Part shown: piece by piece, positions 34,969 through 45,000 of the stretch | Numbering within the stretch: position 1 is the first letter of the stretch | How the letters are laid out: each line of letters opens with the position of its first letter | The notes under the pieces: generated by a model | Seen by the model: the letters and a program-made list of their open reading frames with translations, nothing else | What the model was told of the DNA's origin: nothing | Databases searched by the model: none | NCBI GenBank assembly: GCA_009663005.1 | Contig: CM018891.1 | Coordinates: forward strand, 2,370,465-2,415,464 | DNA: 45,000 bases | From: Actinidia chinensis | Taxonomy: Eukaryota; Streptophyta; Magnoliopsida; Ericales; Actinidiaceae | Reading direction: 5' to 3' | Program-made: the position numbers and the translations under genes

Positions 34969-35094
34969 AACCATTTACAAGCAGTTAATAAACTAATAAA
35001 AGGCTGTGCTAGAGCAACAAAGAGGTGCTACCGCGCCATGCCGGTCAAGTTCTTTAATCTTGCTTTAGAATATTTGGATGGCATATCTTCCCAG
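34969..35094 (+). other. Possible orphan exon, protein family not recognised
   Basis: This frame encodes a peptide with gene-like composition (LIKGCARATKRCYRAMP, then FFNLALEYLDGISSQ) between a possible acceptor (CAAATAG| at about 34968) and a strong donor (CCCAG|GTAAGC at 35094/35095). I do not recognise the family and see no partner exons within several hundred bases, so it may be a gene fragment left by transposition or decay. The frame could continue to 35163 if unspliced. Confidence 0.3.
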
Positions 35095-35099
35095 GTAAG

Positions 35100-35900
35100 C
35101 GCATTAGTCAGGGGAATTATTTACTGTGGACCCTGCAGAATTAACTTTCAATCATGGATATAACAGGGATGCTTGTGCTACCGAAGGTTCATTCGTTTTC
35201 CTGGGTTTTCAGCCAAAGCAATAGCCAGCTATATGGTTGATCACGTTGATATAACCTGGGCAACATTTAGAGGAACTTTTACTTAAAAATGATCCTTTCC
35301 TGCTGAAACTTTTGGAATCCTTATCATCCACGTCTGAAATTCATCTTTTTGGATACCTCCCCTTTCACTATCACAAGCTTTAAGGACATTTTCCCTTTCT
35401 CTTGGGATCTTCGCCAGCTAGTGGGAGCCTGATCATCTTGAGCTCCTAGTGGCTATGAAATATATGTATTTGTATGGATTCTTTAGTGACTGAGACAACA
35501 ACCAATCAATAGGTTCAGTCAGATTATTAGTGATGGGAATTGGGAATCCATGTCCTGGATGAAACTCAAGAAAACGAACCTGTATTATTCTCGTAAAAGT
35601 TAGACCACTTTTAGGGGGGGAAATATGCTAAAGGACATGGTACCATAATAATGAACAACTTTTTAATAAGGTAGGTTATTCTTTTGAAGGAACCTGGAAT
35701 CATGCCTACATAATGATATCCATGGGGTGGGCAGAAAATTGTGTACTATTCATCCACGTATCCAAGTGAACTTTATTAGTAGATTGACTTATAAACTTCT
35801 CATGTCAGTTAAACCTGCAGACTTAATTACATGAAGAAGTGAACTTCAGCAATGATTTAAGTATTAGCAGAGCTGTCAAAGCAATGTTTAAAAAAGCAGA
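35100..35900. other. Intergenic DNA
   Basis: No gene recognised; possible further remnants of the locus at 34969 could not be established. Confidence 0.3.
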
Positions 35901-36045
35901 AATGCTACGGTCATCGAATTTTTTACCGCTTTTGTTACCGATAGTACCAAAACGACGTCATTTTGGGTACTAAAATGAATTTCTTCCCGGTAAGAATCAA
36001 TTTTAATTTCTTCCCGGTAAGAGTCAATTTAGTTAAACGACGTCG

Positions 36046-36087
<42 letters not shown>

Positions 36088-36088
36088 T

Positions 36089-36127
<39 letters not shown>
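35901..36127. mobile_element. MITE with ~45-bp TIRs and GACGTC palindromes (227 bp)
   Basis: Left end AATGCTACGGTCATCGAATT continues to TTTTTTACCGCTTTTGTTACCGATAG. The reverse complement of the right end is nearly identical (AATGCTACGTTCACCGAAAG, then TTTTACCGCTTTTGTTACCAATAG). Inside are three AAACGACGTC-type palindromes and a tandem pair of ATTTCTTCCCGGTAAGA-containing units (about 35980-36031). No coding capacity. Confidence 0.8.
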
Positions 36128-36444
36128 ACTGTTAAAAAAGGTGTAGAACATCATGAATTAGGCCTAAAATTAACAGGACTTCAGTATGTAAAGTTGACCA
36201 GAACTTTTGTCTTGCATAATTATTGATGTAGGAATTCAGATTCTTGAACAAACTCTGGTTCCATTCATTTTGTTTGGTTGAAGTTGTAGAGGATAAGGCT
36301 AATCGATTGGGGTATGTTTTGTGGTAAAAAAAAAAGTGGGGATATTGAGTTGTTATCCTCAACTTATCACAGTTTTCCTCCAACCACAATAATCTATATT
36401 CTGCAATGTCACTATCCATCTCTAGTCTTCTGATAAGCTGCTAT
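36128..36444. other. Intergenic spacer between two MITEs
   Basis: No gene recognised on either strand. Confidence 0.35.
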
Positions 36445-36900
36445 GGGGCCGTTTGGCTGGTGGATAAGGTGGGGGGATAACTTTTCTCCCCGATACTTTT
36501 TTTTCCCACGTCGTTTGGGGCTTCAGATAAAGGAGGCGGATATCTTAGCCCCCTTATAATTTTTCCTCCCAGCATGTGGATAAAGGGCGATAATTTTTGG
36601 GTGGCCTAACCCTAACTAAAAGTTATCCGGGGGGAAAGGGGGTGATTGATAAGAAAAAAATATATAAAGAAAACAAATGTATATTTTTATTTTTATATAT
36701 ATATATAGAACAAATAATTTTTTTAATATCTAAATATGTATATTGTGTTTCTCTCATATATTTTCTTCCTATCCCCACCCTTATCCACCATTCTAAAAGT
36801 ATCCAAACAAAATTAAATTTATCCCCCTCCAAAATTATCCCTCCTAAAATTTATCCCCCCTTTAAAACTTAATCCCCCTCTCATATCCCAGCCAAGGCCC
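36445..36900. mobile_element. Tourist-like TIR element (456 bp)
   Basis: Left end GGGGCCGTTTGGCTGGTGGA; reverse complement of the right end GGGCCTTGGCTGGGATATGA. TAT borders both sides. The arms carry GGATAA/TTATCC and GGGGGATAA motifs in opposite orientation, with an AT-rich centre including a (TA)n run near 36697. GGGGCCGTTTGG-like ends are common in plant PIF/Harbinger MITEs. No transposase. Confidence 0.65.
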
Positions 36901-37779
36901 TATAGGTGTTAATTGTTAACTAAGTTACCCCTCACTAAAAACAGACAATTTAACTATAGGAAACTGTCCTTTTCCATGGCTTTCTGTATGTATCCTCTTG
37001 TACAAATTAGTGAAGAAGGAACAAACTCGTGCATCGAACATGCATGAACACAAAGTCAGTTGTCTAACCTGATTTCCAGTATTGTTTGACCTAAACTCTT
37101 CATTATGTCCATTAACACTCTAAGAGTTGCCTCATAATTGTGGGTTTTATTAGTCAAGCTAGGTCAAGTTCATTTACTTAAATTTGAGAGTTAGCTCCTT
37201 AGTCCTTACAAAATTTTGTTCCTTACATTTGTATATGATCATTTGCTCAGCGGATATGCTGTGATGATTTCTTGAAAATGAACCTTTCTACTTGCCCAAC
37301 ATCCCTTTTGGAAGGAATACTTTTAGATAAATCACGCTATATAGGGATTCTTTATTGTCTTTTTTTTAAGGTTCCTATCAGGTAAATTGTAGGTAAATTG
37401 TAAATTCTATCATACTAGAGCTTTCTCTTTCAAAATCACTTACGACTTTTTTAATTTCTCTGTGGTCCCTCTTCACAAGTTGGGGTTTATTCCCTATGGC
37501 CATGATTGGTGTACAATTGTACCAGTAGATGCCCAAGTGGATTCTTGAAAAAGATAAAATGACTCGATTGTTCAACTGGAACATAATTGTTTAGGGTTAG
37601 GAGACTGTAAATTCGGAGTGTAATTATGTTCACCCACCTAACAACATGACAACATGAGTTGAAATACATGGGCCCTAATGTGACCCACTATATTATTTAA
37701 AGTGGACAACATTTGGTGTAGACAAAGCCAACCACCAAGACCTGACCTATTGATTCGTGATGCTGCAAATGTTTTGAGT
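36901..37779. other. Intergenic DNA
   Basis: No gene or clear repeat recognised. Confidence 0.35.
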
Positions 37780-37822
<43 letters not shown>

Positions 37823-37849
37823 TCTAGCACCTAGGCGTTTTTTTATATA

Positions 37850-37887
<38 letters not shown>

Positions 37888-37948
37888 TATTAATAAATGA
37901 CCAAATATCAAATTCTAACAAATAAATATCATCAAAATAGTAGAGTTT

Positions 37949-38008
<60 letters not shown>

Positions 38009-38118
38009 TTACATAGAGATTAGAAACTAGGTCTCTAAAAAACGCTAAACGGTAAGCGGGGGGGGCCAGCACCTAGGTGGGGCCTAGGCAGCCTGGGCGA
38101 CCGATTTTTAGAACAGTG
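37780..38118. mobile_element. hAT-type MITE, copy 3 (339 bp)
   Basis: Same family as 7064 and 7912. Left AGTGTTCTAAAAAGCGCTAGG, right CCGATTTTTAGAACAGTG. Flanking octamers TTTTGAGT (37772-37779) and ATTTGAGT (38119-38126) match at 7 of 8 positions, the best-preserved target duplication of the three copies. Same GC-rich subterminal blocks and AT-rich core. Confidence 0.8.
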
Positions 38119-39680
38119 ATTTGAGTAGGAATACGTGGGAGAGAGGATGTACTATCAAAACAGTCTCGTTGGTAATGCACAAGGAGGGAAACAACCTCTG
38201 GGCCTCTGGCAATGTTCACTTATTGAAAATAAGCAGAAAATCATGCACTGTTTTGTGCTGGCTGTTGGATGTCATAAAATGCCCTTGGACAGCTTTATCC
38301 ATATTGTCTGTGCATGAGGTTTTGAACGTTTATTCTTCATGAAACTCTGGAGAATAAAATGAGGAAAGGTGGTCACACACAGGAGGAGTTTTAAGCTGAT
38401 ATCAGCGTTCATGATATGATTGTAATTTCAAGGCGGCCCGTTGAAATCTAATCTAGGACTAGTCTCATATAAATGTTTTTGATCATATTTTTACAGGACT
38501 AGTAAGCCAATAGTTTGGAATTTACAGGCTATTTGGACGAGTAGAATTTTACTCCCTATGCAGGAGGACCTTAATTCAAGATGTAGTGGGATATGGCTTG
38601 ACGTGTCTTCATGCTCTTTTTGGAAATGTCATTGTCATCAAAATTTGAGAGATTATTTTTGTTCCTTCTTGTACCTAGTTCAGTGCTGGTAAGTTCTCCA
38701 AGATATATATTGTTTCTTATGCATGTTGAATTTTCATTTTCACTGTTGGTGATTCAATATATAATATATCAGACATAAATTTTGATCCTATGACGTAATT
38801 GTGCATGAATATGTGTCCAAAAGGAAAAAAAAAAAAAAGCGGCTGCATATTGCTGATAACTTGGGACTCTCTCTGTTTGTTCGTTTTATGTTTCTAACTT
38901 CTCATCTGGGATGACTCGATTTGTTTTCTTCTTTTAACAGCTGTAACTAAGACTAATCACAGTAATGCATATATGGCATCTGTTGGGATGGTTTCTGCTA
39001 TCGCTTCAGATGGCTACACACCAAGTGAATAGTTCTGAATTCTCCATGAATGAGAGAGCAGATGGATTCAAATTCGATACGGTAACTTTTGCATTGGTCC
39101 GTGGCTAGTTATAGTGGCATTGTAGAAACAAACCAGTTACCAGATTGTTTATGATTCTTCTAAGCTGTTGGAAATAAATACTAAATCGAATGATTAAGAC
39201 CCATGTTTATGGACTAGTTGAAGTTTCAGTGGTATGGTAAAAATGACTTCTTTGGTTGCACTCTAAAATGTTTACTCATATTAGACACTTTACACATGAA
39301 AAAAATTAGAAGAAGAAATTAGCGTACAAAAATGATCATTCTATCATTGGATATCTCACGAAGTTTTAAGTACATTAGTAAGCTCATTACCGAGAACCAA
39401 TAAGCACAAAGATGATGTGCTAATCCTCCTCCGGAAGTGTCGCAATCCCAAGTTTGACTGCTTCCCTAGTTAAAGTTTCTAAATTATGAATCGTGGGATG
39501 ACACTCACATTCTTACTTTTTACCTCAAAACGCATTCCACTTGTATCATTATTAGAAACTGTCAAGTGTCACGCTTACCTGCCTATTCTAGCTGATGATA
39601 TTTCAGTAATTTCTACAAACCATATCTTAAACCTAGAGTTAATAATTGTAGGAGCACGAAATATCCAGTACCAATTCTGG
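38119..39680. other. Intergenic DNA
   Basis: No convincing gene. A poly-A stretch lies at 38826-38838. Short open frames have no family features. Confidence 0.35.
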
Positions 39681-39689
39681 TCGAGTTAA

Positions 39690-40145
39690 TGCATGCACCA
39701 CCGCAGAGCTGTCGCTCTATAGCAAGTTCGGTGGGGTCTCCGCGTCGGAGCTCAGTTGATCCACAATGGTCGACGGGGATCTCGACGGCATATCAAGTCA
39801 GAGGATAACTTGCACGGCGAAATTTCTTCCGGCACCCGCACGCTTGGATCCAGACTCCGGTAACGTGATAGGTTAGCTACCAACCATGCCTTAGAGGCAT
39901 GATTGGGTTGGCCACCTACTCACTGACACAAGCAATAAGCGCATATAAGCCTCTGCCCATTGACACGACAGTTGACACGTCCAAGAAATTGCTTCCCTCC
40001 ACTATAAAAGATCAGGCCTTTTATCTTTCAAATGCATGCAAAAATAGCTCACCTATGCTATATACTCTTTCTCTCTCTACATAAACTTTCAGTCACTAAC
40101 TTGACTGTCAGATGACAGCTCCGGCGGTGTTCTTGTCTCGCAGGT
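39690..40145 (+). mobile_element. Possible solo LTR or retroelement remnant
   Basis: A GC-richer island containing CACTATAAAAGATCAGGCC (TATA box about 40002), a CT-rich stretch (CTCTTTCTCTCTCTAC) and then CACTAACTTGACTGTC and CTCCGGCGGTGTTCTTGTCT. This order resembles the U3-R-U5 layout of some plant Ty3/gypsy LTRs. No second LTR, primer-binding site or pol frame was found; it could instead be a genuine promoter. Confidence 0.3.
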
Positions 40146-41072
40146 CTGTCAATCATGCTTCTACCACCACTATCTGTCAGTCAAAAGTGTCTATTTTCGA
40201 TTTTCTTTCTCTTCATCAACAACCCACAATAATCATTTAGAGTTCTTTAGCCAACGCCTCTAGTATTTAGTCGGTACCACCTCGCGTTTCGTCAAATGCA
40301 TCTTTCCAATTTGATGGTGGCTCATGTTGACGTATTAATGATTTTACCAACTACAAACAATTTTTCCACAATTTCTATGTTCAATGGAAGAATAGCACTT
40401 CGTATTCAACCTCCTAATTTCCCAAATTTCTTGGTATATATGAAACTCCAATTCACATAAAATAATTCTCGGAGTTGTGAAAAATGACTGCTGCTCTTGT
40501 TAATTTAGAAACTCGGGTAAATAATCTTTATATTTTGATATATACCGTAGTTGGTTTTCAATTTGATTCTGTGGCATAGCTCCATTTGAACCAGATGCCC
40601 ACAGTGAAAAGGGTTGACCACAACAGGCCACTATAGCTCTCTCTTTCTCTGTCTCTCTCTCACTCCTGGAAAGGAAAAATATGGACCACTTCCCTCTTTA
40701 TGCTCCATCTGGAATTAATATCTTCCAAGGCTGTATCATAGGGTATGTTTTTTTAGTTTTTTGGGGGGCAATGCAATTAAGAATGGAGGAGGAGGAGGAG
40801 GAAATAAATTAGAAATCTGAAGTAAACGATCAAGAAACGTGAACAAGTACTCTCCTTTCTACGTCAACTTGTAAAGCATGGAGTCAGCACAAGTCTCTTT
40901 TTTCCAAAAAATAAATAAATAAATTAAATGCAAGTGGAATGGGAACAGTCGACATGGTAGAGGTAAGAGCAGACCGATAAGATTCTTGATCTTCCCAATT
41001 ATGGTGTCCTACAGTTGGGTTTCAGATATGGACAGTCCATTTTATGAACGTAAAGGGTCGAGTTCATGTGAC
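40146..41072. other. Intergenic DNA
   Basis: No gene recognised. Short GGA-rich run at 40781-40801. Confidence 0.35.
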
Positions 41073-41271
41073 CATAGTTATCAGAATTGAACCGGACATT
41101 GAACCGGTCAAAGCACCGGTTTAACGGTTCACTGGTTCAACCGAATTTATAATTAATAAATAATAAAATTATATTTTTATTATAAATAATAAAAAAAATA
41201 TTTTTTATTAACCGCTTTAGTGCCCGATTTTCTATTGAACCGGCCGGTTCAATCCGGTTTTAATAACTATA
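41073..41271. mobile_element. hAT-like MITE, 199 bp, perfect 8-bp target duplication
   Basis: Flanked on both sides by CATGTGAC (41065-41072 and 41272-41279). Ends CATAGTTATCAGAATTGAACC and, as reverse complement of the right end, TATAGTTATTAAAACCGGAT form imperfect TIRs. ACCGG/CCGGTT motifs surround an AT-rich core. An 8-bp duplication with short size fits a non-autonomous hAT element. Confidence 0.85.
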
Positions 41272-41279
41272 CATGTGAC

Positions 41280-42692
41280 TCCCAATAGGGGTCTAATTGT
41301 AATTAGCATAGAGTAAGCACAAACTTTTGTTGGTTTGAATTTTTGAAGCCCTACTTGGATTGGTGTCAGTGGCTTGAAATCCCTGTAAACTACCTCCTAG
41401 TTGTACTAAAAGCATTATTCGGATCAAAAATAGGTGAGGAAAAAGAAAAATAATAATAAAAAAAAAAGTTAGAGATAAGTTGTGTTTAAATCAAGGATTG
41501 TGTGAGAGAATCTTTTTCTTTTCAGGACCTTTCTTTTTTAAACATAATCGATTGAGTAATCACGTTCTCCTTTTTGCCACAAAAAATGATGACCTTGTAC
41601 TTTGAAGTTAATGTCTGAATTTTTTTTTTGGGTTGAGTGAAAGAAAAATAAGAGGCGATCCGCGACTTCTTTTTCTATGTGTGAATATAGGAATTTCTAC
41701 CTACCGTTTTAACACTAGGAGCTATAATACAAAATACAAATATACTCAAGAATTAATTAGCCATAGTTATTTCTTGTCCCACTAAAGTGCTAATGGACAC
41801 TACGTTGGGTTGGGTGGAAGAAATAGACTTGAGCGACCTTCTACGTTCCGTATCACTAGGAGTGAATCCAATGACGGACCTTTCATATTCCAAACCACTA
41901 AGAGTGAATCTAATGGCACTAACCACACCGTGGTATGTATGTGAAGCTTTCAAACGAGTCGATGAACTTTGCCTGCCAAGATAAAGATGGTTAGAATTTA
42001 GTGACCCCTTTCAATTAAACTTTGGTCGCATAGATTAGGTGGATGACTGGGTCAAGGAGCCCTTTTGGAAGATATATCACCATTTGTGAAGACAAACAAA
42101 ATGCTGATGGGTATAGTTTGTCTAGCCAAGACAAGGGTACACAACACGACTTCGCCTCCGCCCATAGCCGCCTCCTTGACAAATCTTCCCGCCTGTTTGG
42201 GAAGGCCAAAACTTGTTTGTTTTGAACTCCTCTTCTTTTTCTTTTAATTTTGTTCATATTACAATTTAAACCTTTTTATGTGATTGCAATTGCTGGTTTT
42301 TATGTAATTTCTTTTGTCACTATCTGATCAAAACTTTATACTTTTATGATTCCTTTTACTGAGAGGAATCTATAAATCTTAAAATCTTATTTAAATTTAG
42401 AAAAAATGCAATTAAAGACAAAAAATAGTTAATTTGTCGAGTAAAAATAAATTTTTTTTATTAATTTTTTCCCAATTTAGATGTAAATATTTAAATTTTC
42501 AAATTACTCTTGTCAAAATGGACTAGATAAAAATAAAATGAACACTATTATTCAAAGTGAAAATTCAAGCGCCGTAACACCTACAAGAAAATAAGTTTTT
42601 TTTTTCCCTCTTACCAAACGTAGCCCTAGCCCCTAGTAGGTTTTTTCTTCAATAATTGATAAGAAGCATCCACTCGTGACCAACAAAAAAAA
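41280..42692. other. Intergenic DNA
   Basis: No gene recognised. Open frames about 41787-41984 and 42043-42257 lack family features, start signals or splice context. Confidence 0.35.
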
Positions 42693-42965
42693 GGTGAAAT
42701 ACACTAACCACCTCTTAAGGTTTTGGGTTAATACACAAAGCATCCCTAACGTTTAAGAAATGATAATGACATCTCCTGATGTTAGAAACTTGTAACAGAT
42801 TCTCCTATTTTATACTAACCACCCCTGAGATTTCAAGTAAATACACAAAACACCCCTGATGTCAATCATCCGTTAGCAAGATTGGCTGCACATCCATGAC
42901 GTCAACTGAATAGTGATTGAAATACCATATATGCCTTTCTTTTTGATAAAGTTACTACATAATTC

Positions 42966-42999
<34 letters not shown>

Positions 43000-43438
43000 G
43001 TATTTTAGACATACGAGCATTTAATTTAAACACATAGATAACACGTGATCGTTTTTTAATCAATATTTTAAACAGATTAGTAACAAAAATGGTATAAATG
43101 ATACATTTAAATAGTTAATGGATCAATATGATTTATTTTTGGGTCATTCAATCAACATTCTTGTGGGGTATATAGTAACTTTTTTAAAAAAAATGACATA
43201 TATGATATTTTAACCACTATTCAGCTGACGTAATGGATAGACAATCAATCTTGTTAACGGCGCGATTGACGTCAATGGTACTTTGTATATTAACTCGGAA
43301 TCTCATGGATGATTAGTATAAAATGAGGAGAATCTGTTATAAGTTTCAAACTTCAGAAGAGACCACTGTTATTTCTCAAACGTCAAGATACTTTGTGCAT
43401 TAATTCAGAACTTCAGGGGTGGTCAGTGTATTTCACCC
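42693..43438. mobile_element. Long foldback (long-TIR) element, copy 2
   Basis: Begins GGTGAAATACACTAACC and ends GGTCAGTGTATTTCACCC, with the same internal phrases as the copy at 11027-11692 (TCCGTTAGCAAGATTGGCTG, GTCAACTGAATAGT, CACAAGGATATTGATT). Both ends abut A-rich DNA (AACAAAAAAAA left, ACCAAAAACAAAA right), so target preference for A-runs is shared by the two copies. No transposase. Confidence 0.7.
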
Positions 43439-44099
43439 ACCAAAAACAAAACAGCAACAATAGAAGCCATCAAGACGAAAAGTAAAAACGCGGAGGTTGT
43501 CGGCGGACAACGGTATACGCGTTGATAAGTGTAGACCATTTGATTAAAGTTATCTCTTATAAGGGCCCATCTCTCTTCCATCCATTCACTTTCGTCCATT
43601 TCTAAATTCGTCCATTTATGTATGTATAGTGGTTCTCCACTAGCGCAAACATTCCAATAACAAGTTGATATTTTGGCAATAATGGTGTTTAAGTAAGCTC
43701 TTCATATCACGTATTGCCTAGTGACATGGGTCATTATCACGGGGACAGGGACAACTCAACACCTTCAATTATTGATATTAATACGTGTAAATATGTTTTC
43801 TTAAATATAATATATATTATTTAATATGAAAAATCGAGGTCGGTGAAATCTGGCTTCGTGTTTAGATGTCAACATTTAGGAAATGATATCCGAACTCTAC
43901 TTTAAAATTCTTATACTGTTTTTTTAAGTTCTAATAAAATGAGTGTGAGATGTTGAATATCGTCGACATAGAATTTTAGGGTCTAATTTTTTTTTGATAT
44001 ATATATATATATAGATAGATATAGATGTGGGGCCCTCCTCAAATTAGGATATTAGGTAATGGATTAGATGAAGGTTTGGACTACTCTTTGGGGGAAGAC
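43439..44099. other. Intergenic DNA with a TA/GATA microsatellite
   Basis: (TA)n followed by GATAGATAGATA-like repeats at about 43998-44027. No gene recognised. Confidence 0.4.
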
Positions 44100-44159
44100 A
44101 GTTATTTCATACAATTATCATGAACATGATTCATTTCATGATAATTGTATGAAATAACT
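44100..44159. repeat. Perfect hairpin, 25-bp arms, 10-nt loop
   Basis: AGTTATTTCATACAATTATC continues to ATGAA (44100-44124); the exact reverse complement is at 44135-44159, with loop CATGATTCAT. The arms have no mismatch, so the copy is young or constrained. Size fits a tiny MITE core or a source of a small RNA; there is no other evidence of function. Confidence 0.9.
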
Positions 44160-45000
44160 ACTTTAATAAATTTATATTTTAAATTTACAACCGTCAAAGA
44201 GTTTTGAAGAAGTTAAAAAGTTATCCGACTTGATTTCTTTCAATTGTGTTTGAATCAAGAATTTAGTAAAATAAAATAAAATAAAAGTTAAAAGGATCTC
44301 TTTTAGTTAAACTTTTCAAAATTGCAATTGACGCTAAGATTTTAAGTTCTTAGTGCTCAATTGAACCTATATGTAAAAACGATAAAATTTTACTATCCTT
44401 CTTCATAACAAAGCTAGTGAAATTTGTATCATCTTTCGGTGATGTGGTGGTGTGGTGGTAGTGTTATATTTGTTTTCAGATAATATAGCAGAATGGATCA
44501 CGGGCTAAAATCTTAGTTACGAAGGAGATCACTTGTTGATTGTAGATAAGGAATCATTGGCCGAAAGTGAAGGTAACCCCGTAGATTGTTTTTTGCGGTA
44601 GTGGTGGTGATGAGGTGTAAGAAGTAGGTGACACTATATGGAAAGTAATATTGTAAAAAAAAAAAAGAGAATTTTTAGATTTTGAATTAACAAAACTTTT
44701 TTTTGAAATTATTAAAACCAATTTCTAGAGCTCTCACTCACCGAGTACCCTATAATAAACAATTTTTGTCCTTTTGTCTTTGTTTTCCTATTGGTTGGTT
44801 TTATTTTTCTCCAACCTTTTGGTTCTGGTTGCCTAACTTTCGTCAATAACTTTCCATTTTGTTCACCAACCAATAAAAAAACTTTCCATTTCATACAGGC
44901 AATGAGAAAAATCAAACTTAGGAAACTTAAACTTCTGACTAATTTATCAAATTCATTCATATATCCAATACAGTAACAGAGGTGCAAAAACTGACATGTA
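44160..45000. other. AT-rich intergenic DNA at the window end
   Basis: No gene, RNA gene or structured repeat recognised on either strand. Confidence 0.35.

Noticed and set aside
42043..42257. Overlapping 60-80-codon frames on both strands
   Set aside because: No domain, promoter or splice context; three overlapping frames of similar size argue for chance.
1..45000. CRISPR arrays, bacterial operons, tRNA or rRNA genes, viral insertions
   Set aside because: Scanned by eye on both strands; no regularly spaced identical repeats, no tRNA-like A/B boxes with cloverleaf arms, no rRNA motifs and no viral polymerase or capsid motifs were seen.

Overview
The window is nuclear DNA of a flowering plant, almost certainly a eudicot and probably a species with a TE-rich, AT-rich genome. 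The evidence is spliced genes with GT-AG introns, plant-specific protein families (3-ketoacyl-CoA synthase, RADIALIS-like SANT/MYB, ERD6-like sugar transporter, AlkA-type glycosylase with the plant C-terminal tail), TATA boxes, and many short non-autonomous DNA transposons. No bacterial, viral or organellar gene set is visible.

Layout. 1-340: Ty1/copia-like LTR end. 1740-2781 (+): broken F-box-associated protein. 3603-10501 (-): AlkA-like DNA glycosylase, one large exon plus a 22-nt last exon about 5.8 kb away; the intron holds two hAT-type MITEs. 10.8-16.4 kb: nested repeats, including an element carrying an ~850-bp CCA/CCT tract. 18485-23977 (+): vacuolar ERD6-like sugar transporter in 18 exons. 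25.5-26.6 kb: MITEs. 27524-29083 (-): intron-less KCS4-like 3-ketoacyl-CoA synthase. 29.2-34.1 kb: repeats. 34205-34464 (-): first exon of a RADIALIS-like gene. 34.6-45 kb: gene-poor, with several MITEs, a possible orphan exon, a possible solo LTR and a perfect 25-bp hairpin.

The four real genes are unrelated in function (base-excision repair, vacuolar sugar export, very-long-chain fatty acid elongation, MYB-type regulation). From memory, the same four families lie together in Arabidopsis around At1g19440-At1g19510 and again around At1g75220-At1g75250. The window therefore looks like a conserved ancestral block expanded by transposons.

The most unusual signal is patches of densely packed 1-2 base indels. 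One is in the glycosylase (about 10020-10200) and one in transporter exons 3-6 (19296-19847), with single-base losses at exons 8 and 11. Neighbouring exons keep perfect frame and splice sites. The pattern fits uncorrected long-read consensus errors at least as well as real pseudogenisation. I found no convincing new multi-gene system.
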